Assembly: GCF_019722725.1 (NCBI RefSeq)
Contig: NZ_CP077941.1
Coordinates: forward strand, 3,579,761-3,643,760
Length of the DNA stretch: 64,000 nucleotides
DNA from: Vreelandella profundi
Lineage (GTDB): Bacteria > Pseudomonadota > Gammaproteobacteria > Pseudomonadales > Halomonadaceae
Direction of reading: 5' to 3'
Both the position numbers and the translations under genes were made by a program. A model generated the notes under the pieces. That model worked only from the letters and a program-made list of their open reading frames with translations. It had not been told where the DNA came from and did not search any database. Positions 58,720 to 64,000 of this stretch are shown here, piece after piece. The first letter of the stretch is position 1. Each line of letters begins with the position of its first letter.

Positions 58720-58741
58720 ATTCATCTGCTGACGAGTCCCC

Positions 58742-59584
58742 ATGCTGTCATATCAACATGCCTACCATGCCGGTAACTTTGCCGATGTACATAAACATCT
58801 GACGCTGTACGCGGTGATTGATTATTTATTACGTAAAGAATCCGCCATTACATATGTTGATACTCATGCAGGGCGTGGCCTTTATCCGCTAAGCGGGCAA
58901 GAGAGCCAGCGCCTGCAAGAGTACCGCGAGGGTATTTGGCCACTTTGGCAACAGCCTAGCTCCAGCGATCCGCTGTTAGGCGCATGGAAAGAGGCGCTGA
59001 GAAGTGCGCAGCCGGACGCAGCCACGTTAACGCATTACCCGGGTTCCCCCTGGTGGATGAGCAATGCGCTACGTGAGCAGGATAAGCTGCGTCTGTTTGA
59101 GCTCCACCTGGGTGAGCACAAACAGCTTAACGCCCAGGTATTAGCGCCTAACGCCCAGCGTATTTTTGGTGACGGTCTGGCGGGATTAACGGCTATGCTG
59201 CCGGTGAGAACGCCGCGGCTGTGCGTGTTGATCGACCCTAGCTATGAGCGCAAAGTGGAGTATCAAGAGGTCGCTGAGACGGCGGTAAACGCATTGGAAA
59301 AAGCCCGCCATGGCGTGATGTTAATCTGGTATCCATTGCTACCGGCAGGCCATCATCAGGCGTTACTAGATACGTTAAAGGCGAGTGGAGTGCGCAAAAT
59401 CTGGCGCAGCGAGCTGCTATTGCGCGCCCCAGCCGAGCAAGCTCACGGCATGTATGGCAGTGGCATGCTAGTGATCAACCCGTCCTGGGGATTAGACCAG
59501 CAGCTAGCGGCGGCAATGGCGGAGATAACGCCGCTACTAGGCTCCAACAGCCGCTATCAGGCGGACTGGTGGGTGCAGGAGTAG
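58742..59584 (+). CDS. rlmJ: 23S rRNA (adenine-2030 N6)-methyltransferase RlmJ
   Basis: This 280-residue methyltransferase begins MLSYQHAYHAGNFADVHKH, the RlmJ hallmark. The THAGRGLY segment binds SAM and the catalytic (D/N)PPY-type motif appears as IDPSYE. It ends ten bases before the convergent mnmE stop. Confidence 0.95.
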   Translation: MLSYQHAYHAGNFADVHKHLTLYAVIDYLLRKESAITYVDTHAGRGLYPLSGQESQRLQEYREGIWPLWQQPSSSDPLLGAWKEALRSAQPDAATLTHYPGSPWWMSNALREQDKLRLFELHLGEHKQLNAQVLAPNAQRIFGDGLAGLTAMLPVRTPRLCVLIDPSYERKVEYQEVAETAVNALEKARHGVMLIWYPLLPAGHHQALLDTLKASGVRKIWRSELLLRAPAEQAHGMYGSGMLVINPSWGLDQQLAAAMAEITPLLGSNSRYQADWWVQE

Positions 59585-59593
59585 CTGTCTCTG

Positions 59594-60964
59594 CTATTTA
59601 CCAATACAGAAGCTACCAAATATTTCGCCGAGCAGATCATCTGCGCTGAACTCGCCGGTGATCTCGCCTAATGCCTGCTGGGCGTCACGTAAGTCTTCAG
59701 CCAGCAGCTCTCCTGCGCCATAGCCATCAAGCTGGGCGCGGCCGATATTTAGCGCTGTCATGGCGCGGTCAAGCGCATCCAGATGCCGTCGCCGGGCAGA
59801 GAAACGGCCTTCGGTGGTGGCGGCAAAGCCCATGACCTCTTTCAAGTGCGTTTTTAAGTTATCCACACCCACCCCCGTTTTAGCAGATAGCCGCACGATT
59901 GGTGTGTCTGTGGATAGATCTAAACACGGCTGCTCAGCGCTGGTGTCAATCTTATTACGGACTAAGGTTAAGCGCTGCTGGTCCGGTAGGCGTGCCACGA
60001 ACTCTGGCCAAATCTCCATTGGGTCGATTGAATCGGTGGTCGTGGCATCGACGAGCAGCAGCACCCGGTCGGCTTTTTCTATTTCGGCCCAGGCGCGAGC
60101 GACGCCAATTTTTTCAACTGCATCGGGGGTGTCGCGTAGCCCGGCAGTATCGATGATATGCAGCGGCATGCCATCGATATGAATATGCTCACGCAGCACG
60201 TCGCGGGTCGTTCCGGCGATATCGGTGACGATGGCGGTATCCTGCTCGGTAAGCGCATTCAGCAGGCTAGATTTACCTGCATTCGGACGCCCTGCGATCA
60301 CTACACTCATTCCTTCGCGCAGCAGCGCGCCTTGGCCCGCGGCTCGACGCACATCGCTAAGCGCCTGCTGCACGCTGTTTAAACGCTGTGCCACATGGCC
60401 ATCGGCAAGAAAATCGATTTCTTCTTCTGGAAAATCAATGGCCGCTTCGACATAAACACGCAGCTCAATAAGACGCTCTACTAGTGCGGAAACCCGCTTT
60501 GAAAACTCGCCCTGTAGCGAACGCACGGCGTTTTCTGCCGCTGAGCGTGAGGTTGCATCAATCAGGTCGGCAATAGCTTCTGCTTGGGCAAGATCCAGCT
60601 TATCGTTCAAAAAAGCCCGTTCGGAAAACTCACCTGGTCGCGCTAAACGAGCGCCTAGCGCTATGCAACGTTCCAGCAGCATATCCATGATAATCGGGCC
60701 GCCGTGCCCCTGAAGCTCGAGTACGTCTTCACCGGTAAAAGAATAGGGGCCATTAAAAAGTAGGGCGATTCCTTCATCAATAGTGTCCTCAGCGCCCTGA
60801 AAGGGGCCGTAATGAGCGTACCTAGGCGCTGGGCAGTGCCCAATCATAGCTTGGGCGATCTCGCGGCAGGCGGGGCCTGAGACTCGTATAATACCGACGC
60901 CACCGCGCCCAGGAGGAGTCGCCAGTGCCGTGATGGTGTCAGGAGTGTAGAGGCGTTCGGCCAT
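59594..60964 (-). CDS. mnmE: tRNA modification GTPase MnmE (TrmE)
   Basis: This 456-residue GTPase partners MnmG in wobble uridine modification. The N-terminal folate-binding domain includes [12 protein letters not shown] and LQGHGG; the G domain has [12 protein letters not shown] (G1), DIAGTTRD (G2), [10 protein letters not shown] (G3) and NKID (G4). The C-terminal catalytic cysteine lies in the terminal FCIGK. It is downstream of yidC, as at origin regions of related bacteria. Confidence 0.97.
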   Translation of the reverse strand: MAERLYTPDTITALATPPGRGGVGIIRVSGPACREIAQAMIGHCPAPRYAHYGPFQGAEDTIDEGIALLFNGPYSFTGEDVLELQGHGGPIIMDMLLERCIALGARLARPGEFSERAFLNDKLDLAQAEAIADLIDATSRSAAENAVRSLQGEFSKRVSALVERLIELRVYVEAAIDFPEEEIDFLADGHVAQRLNSVQQALSDVRRAAGQGALLREGMSVVIAGRPNAGKSSLLNALTEQDTAIVTDIAGTTRDVLREHIHIDGMPLHIIDTAGLRDTPDAVEKIGVARAWAEIEKADRVLLLVDATTTDSIDPMEIWPEFVARLPDQQRLTLVRNKIDTSAEQPCLDLSTDTPIVRLSAKTGVGVDNLKTHLKEVMGFAATTEGRFSARRRHLDALDRAMTALNIGRAQLDGYGAGELLAEDLRDAQQALGEITGEFSADDLLGEIFGSFCIGK

Positions 60965-61051
60965 GGTGGCTCTCTTTAAAAGTGGGCAGAAATATTAAAG
61001 GATAGATCCAGTATTGATCAAACTAGTGTGAATTTATCAGCCTTAAAACGC

Positions 61052-61078
61052 CAGACCCCCGCACGAGGCGGGGGTCTG
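61052..61078 (-). terminator. Hairpin terminator between yidC and mnmE
   Basis: CAGACCCCCGC and its complement form a GC-rich 11-base stem around a five-base loop, followed on the minus strand by GGCGTTTT. It may end much of the rpmH-rnpA-yidC transcript. Confidence 0.7.
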
Positions 61079-61116
61079 AAGGCACAGCTTACAGCGGTAG
61101 ATTACTGTCTCTTTAA

Positions 61117-62805
61117 CTACTTAGTTCTCATGCCTTTGCCGATGCTCGGGTCGTTTTCGATTTTGCGCGTAATGTAGTACTGCTGCGCCACCGAAATGAT
61201 GTTGTTGACCACCCAGTAGATGACCAGACCCGCCGGGAACCACAGGAAGAAGAAGGTAAAGATGATGGGTAGCATCTTCATAATCTTCGCCTGCATTGGG
61301 TCCGGAGGCGTTGGGTTCAACATCTGCTGAACGAACATCGAGATGCCCATAATGATCGGCAGGATGAAGTACGGATCCTTCATCGACAGATCTTGAATCC
61401 AGAACATAAACGGCGCGTGACGCAATTCAACTGACTCTAGCAGCATCCAGTACAGAGCGATGAAGACCGGCATCTGGATCACGATAGGCAAACAGCCGCC
61501 CAGCGGATTGATCTTCTCTTTCTGATAGAACTTCATCATCTCTTGAGACATTTTTTGGCGGTCGTCGCCATACATCTCTTTTAGACGCTGCATTTCCGGG
61601 CCAAGTTTGCGCATCCGACCCATAGACTTGTAAGCCTTGGCAGAAAGCGGGAACAGCACGGTCTTCACCAGCACGGTTAGCAGAACAATCGACCAACCCC
61701 AGTTGCCGACGATTTCATGGATATGATCTAGCAGCCAGAACAGTGGGTTAGCAATAAACCAAAGCCAGCCGTAATCCACGGTTAATTGCAGGTTGGGAGC
61801 GACCTGTTCTAGGTAGTCCTGAACCTTCGGCCCCATGTACAGCGTTGCGCCCAGGGTCGCTTCGCCCTCTGCTGCAATGTTGCTTGTGGGGCCAGCAAAG
61901 GCGACAACGTTACGATTACTTGAATCGCTGGTAACGTAAAACAGGTTCTGCTGATCCTGCTGGGGTGCCCATGCTGATACAAAGTAGTGCTGAATAATGG
62001 CAATCCAGCCACCCTGCGCTTCACGGTTTTCAAACTCACGATTTTGAATATCTTCAAAATCGATTTTCTCGTAGCGCGCGTCCGGCGTTGAGTAAGCAGC
62101 ACCCAAGTAGGACTTCATGCCCATGGAAACGCCGCTGGAAGGGTCAGGGCTATTATCACGTGCCAACTGGCCAATAAAGCGCGCAGTAACGGGTGCATCG
62201 GTATTGTTAGCGAGGTAGTAATTGACGTTGACCGCATAGCTGCCGCGCTCAAAGGTAAGGCGTTTAATGATATCAACGCCGTTAACGTCAGCGGTTAGAT
62301 TAACGCTTAGCTCATCATCGCTATCGCCTAAGCGATACTCAGAATTTTCGGGCGTGAATGCGATGCGACTAGCTTGACCGTCGAGCTGCAGCCCTGAGCG
62401 TGCGACATAGCTGCGGCTGTTGTTATCCGACAGCAGCACGTAGTTGCGCTCTGAATCGAGTGCTTGCTTGTGCTGTGGTAAAGCAGCATAAACAATATCG
62501 CCACCGTGGGGATCGATACGCACATCAAGAACGTCGGTCGTCACGGCAATAAAATCGCGGCTTGTTGACTCGCTTTCAGTGCTGCTTGCTATGCCTTCTC
62601 CAACCGGATCTTGCTGCGGAGAACTGCTGGGAACGGCTAAGCCATCGTCAGTTTCGACATTGCTAGGCACTGCCGAGTTGCTGCGTTGCGTCATTTCAGG
62701 AGCCGAATCAAAATTTGGCTGCCCGTAATCCTGATTCCACTGGACGACTAACAAATAGGCTAGTACGGCTAGTGGAATCAGTAATAAAAGTCGTTTTACG
62801 TCCAT
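61117..62805 (-). CDS. yidC: Membrane protein insertase YidC
   Basis: This 562-residue inner-membrane insertase has an N-terminal helix (LLLLIPLAVLAYLLVVQW), a large periplasmic domain to about residue 345, and the conserved five-helix core with LTVLVKTVLFPLSAKAY, NPLGGCLPIVIQMPVFIALY and FFFLWFPAGLVIYWVVNN. The length is typical of gammaproteobacteria. The gene upstream is rnpA at 121 bases; yidD, usually found between them, is absent. Confidence 0.97.
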   Translation of the reverse strand: MDVKRLLLLIPLAVLAYLLVVQWNQDYGQPNFDSAPEMTQRSNSAVPSNVETDDGLAVPSSSPQQDPVGEGIASSTESESTSRDFIAVTTDVLDVRIDPHGGDIVYAALPQHKQALDSERNYVLLSDNNSRSYVARSGLQLDGQASRIAFTPENSEYRLGDSDDELSVNLTADVNGVDIIKRLTFERGSYAVNVNYYLANNTDAPVTARFIGQLARDNSPDPSSGVSMGMKSYLGAAYSTPDARYEKIDFEDIQNREFENREAQGGWIAIIQHYFVSAWAPQQDQQNLFYVTSDSSNRNVVAFAGPTSNIAAEGEATLGATLYMGPKVQDYLEQVAPNLQLTVDYGWLWFIANPLFWLLDHIHEIVGNWGWSIVLLTVLVKTVLFPLSAKAYKSMGRMRKLGPEMQRLKEMYGDDRQKMSQEMMKFYQKEKINPLGGCLPIVIQMPVFIALYWMLLESVELRHAPFMFWIQDLSMKDPYFILPIIMGISMFVQQMLNPTPPDPMQAKIMKMLPIIFTFFFLWFPAGLVIYWVVNNIISVAQQYYITRKIENDPSIGKGMRTK

Positions 62806-62877
62806 GAGGGTTCTGCCCGCTGGGTGGTGAACATGCTAGTGGCGCAGTGTCATTTACTCGTCCCTTGACACACGAAA

Positions 62878-62895
62878 GCCTGCCGGGGGGCAGGC
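62878..62895 (-). other. Hairpin in the rnpA-yidC gap
   Basis: GCCTGCC-GGGG-GGCAGGC is a perfect seven-base GC stem in the short space between rnpA and yidC. It may attenuate transcription or be a processing site. No reading frame of YidD type is found in this gap. Confidence 0.5.
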
Positions 62896-62926
62896 CGAGG
62901 TCGAGCGGCGAGGTGTGCACCAAATG

Positions 62927-63319
62927 TCACGTGTTACGCTCTGGCGTTGGTGCTGCTGTTACCGCCTGTGCGTCACGCTGGAGTCGCTTCCACATGCCAT
63001 ATAACTGGCGATGTAAGGTGTCGTTATCGATATCCTGAACACCCCGTCGAGCAAGAACCACGATATCCACAGAGGGTAAGTGGTCTTGGCGAAGGCGCAC
63101 GGATTCTCGTACGAGACGCTTGAAACGGTTGCGGTCTACGGCGCGTTTAACATTTTTTTTGCTGACTATCAGTCCAAGGCGAGGGTAACCCCGAGTACTT
63201 AGGCGAACTAACGCCATCATACCTTTGCCATGCACTTTTAAGTCGGCTTGTTCAAACACGTGACTGAAGTCCCCAGCATTTAGTAACCGTAATTGCCGGG
63301 GAAAGCCTTGCTGCGGCAC
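62927..63319 (-). CDS. rnpA: Ribonuclease P protein component
   Basis: This basic protein of about 130 residues binds the catalytic RNA of RNase P. It has the RNR motif region KKNVKRAVDRNRFKRLVRES and an N-terminal LLNAGDFSHVF. The start is either GTG 63319 or TTG 63325, seven bases past the rpmH stop; I favour GTG, but no Shine-Dalgarno decides. Coupling to rpmH is typical. Confidence 0.94.
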   Translation of the reverse strand: MPQQGFPRQLRLLNAGDFSHVFEQADLKVHGKGMMALVRLSTRGYPRLGLIVSKKNVKRAVDRNRFKRLVRESVRLRQDHLPSVDIVVLARRGVQDIDNDTLHRQLYGMWKRLQRDAQAVTAAPTPERNT

Positions 63320-63332
63320 ACGCAATCCGAGA

Positions 63333-63467
63333 TCAGGCGCTCAGACGCTTGCGGCCTTTGGCACGGCGGCGTGCTAGGACGGCGCGACCGTTTTTGGTTG
63401 CCATACGAGCACGGAAGCCATGCGCGCGCTTGCGCTTGAGAACGCTAGGTTGAAAAGTGCGTTTCAT
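63333..63467 (-). CDS. rpmH: 50S ribosomal protein L34
   Basis: This 44-residue ribosomal protein, translated by hand, begins [18 protein letters not shown], contains [17 protein letters not shown] and ends KRLSA, the complete L34 sequence. It is first in the rpmH-rnpA-yidC transcription unit and lies next to a DnaA-box region, its usual place beside dnaA. Confidence 0.98.
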   Translation of the reverse strand: MKRTFQPSVLKRKRAHGFRARMATKNGRAVLARRRAKGRKRLSA

Positions 63468-63563
63468 AACTCGTTATTCCCACGTGGTTTAGGACGGAAA
63501 GTGAATTCCAAAAAGCCCGGTCCAGTGAGGAACTAGCCGGGGAGATTCAATTCAAGACCGGAA

Positions 63564-63592
63564 ATTGTAGAGACTTCCTACGCTGGGTGCAA
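63564..63592 (-). promoter_or_regulatory. Sigma-70 promoter of rpmH
   Basis: On the minus strand TTGCAC and TACAAT are spaced by exactly 17 bases, about 97 bases before the rpmH start. GC-rich sequence follows, as expected of a stringently controlled ribosomal protein promoter. Confidence 0.8.
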
Positions 63593-64000
63593 TTTTTCCT
63601 TGCATAAAAACCCTTGCAGCGGCATCGCTGCGCTGCTTTTGGGGCATTGTTAGGCAATCGACCCTACCACTATTATTACTAGTTAGTAGTTCTAAACCTG
63701 TTGTTATTAATAGTGGGGATACTATTTGTGGATAAGTGATTTTAATAGCCATATTTCAATAGCCTATAATGATAAAAAATCTGTGTGTAAGTGTCGTATA
63801 AGCGGTCTAAAAGGTGTTGGTTAGATGTTTATAACCTTTAAGAAAGCGTTATTATTAATATTTATCCCCCTTTCCTCCCGAGCTTTTCCCGTAGGCTCAT
63901 CGCGAGTTGTCCACAGGCCAATATGGGTCGCTAAACCCATGTGGATAACCGGGGCTTTGAGCGCTACAATGGTCGGCCGTTTTCAACCGATGGTGAGATG
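63593..64000. other. rpmH-side DnaA-box region (possible second origin cluster; runs off the window)
   Basis: Perfect DnaA boxes (TGTGGATAA) are at 63727-63735 and 63940-63948 and a one-mismatch box (TTGTCCACA) is at 63907-63915. The stretch 63690-63870 is AT-rich. I see no supported gene. In Pseudomonas oriC lies between rpmH and dnaA; the dnaA gene would begin just beyond 64000. The region may be oriC itself or the autoregulated dnaA promoter. Confidence 0.55.

Noticed and set aside
62708..62923. 71-codon minus-strand frame over the rnpA-yidC gap, considered as yidD
   Set aside because: The translation lacks the YidD cysteine/proline motif and membrane-proximal basic start, and overlaps yidC in another frame.
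63474..63492. CACGTG-centred sequence near rpmH, considered as a parS site
   Set aside because: Outside the central CACGTG few flanking positions match the parS consensus. Another CACGTG at 62928-62933 is no better. I found no convincing parS in the window.
63552..63752. 66-codon frame upstream of rpmH
   Set aside because: It covers the rpmH promoter and a DnaA box, has no ribosome-binding site and no recognisable protein features.

Overview
The window is a chromosomal segment next to the replication origin of a gammaproteobacterium. Gene order and protein sequence both point to Halomonas or a close halomonad: mnmG-rsmG-parA-parB-atpIBEFHAGDC and rpmH-rnpA-yidC-mnmE, an NhaD sodium/proton antiporter, and a rph-crc-pyrE block as in Pseudomonas. 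This genus call is inference; no rRNA or tRNA gene is visible. I saw no insertion sequence, prophage or CRISPR array.

Left part (1-20 kb). A three-subunit FAD-dependent membrane dehydrogenase (TAT small subunit, GMC flavoprotein with an Fe-S cysteine cluster, and a multihaem cytochrome c cut by the window edge) is followed by yicC. Next comes a self-contained sugar or polyol cassette: a LacI-type regulator facing a binding protein, a twin-domain ATPase, two permeases and an FGGY pentulose kinase, with a palindromic operator between the divergent promoters. After it come rph, a catalytically degenerate ExoIII-family protein best read as Crc, pyrE, trmL, rep, a c5-type cytochrome, a two-component system and a CBS-domain protein.

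Middle (20-42 kb). The minus strand carries nhaD, glmS, glmU, apbE and uppP, then mgtE, the complete nine-gene ATP synthase operon, parB, parA, rsmG and mnmG; a CDF metal transporter faces the other way. The 590 bases upstream of mnmG hold a dense cluster of DnaA boxes with an AT-rich stretch.

Right part (42.5-64 kb). A block of about 17 kb separates mnmG from mnmE. It holds a polar amino acid ABC transporter, erpA, argC, a CLC chloride protein with hemJ, thiD and hemL, a curli locus (csgD-E-F-G, terminator, csgB-A, all on one strand), rdgB, hemW, an OmpA-like lipoprotein and rlmJ. The window closes with mnmE, yidC, rnpA and rpmH and a second DnaA-box region that runs off the right edge towards where dnaA would be expected.

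The points most worth following are the Crc homologue, the two DnaA-box clusters, the expanded curlin with a duplicated 44-residue module, the sugar cassette inserted between yicC and rph with its operator, the channel-like residue in the CLC protein, and the absence of yidD between rnpA and yidC.
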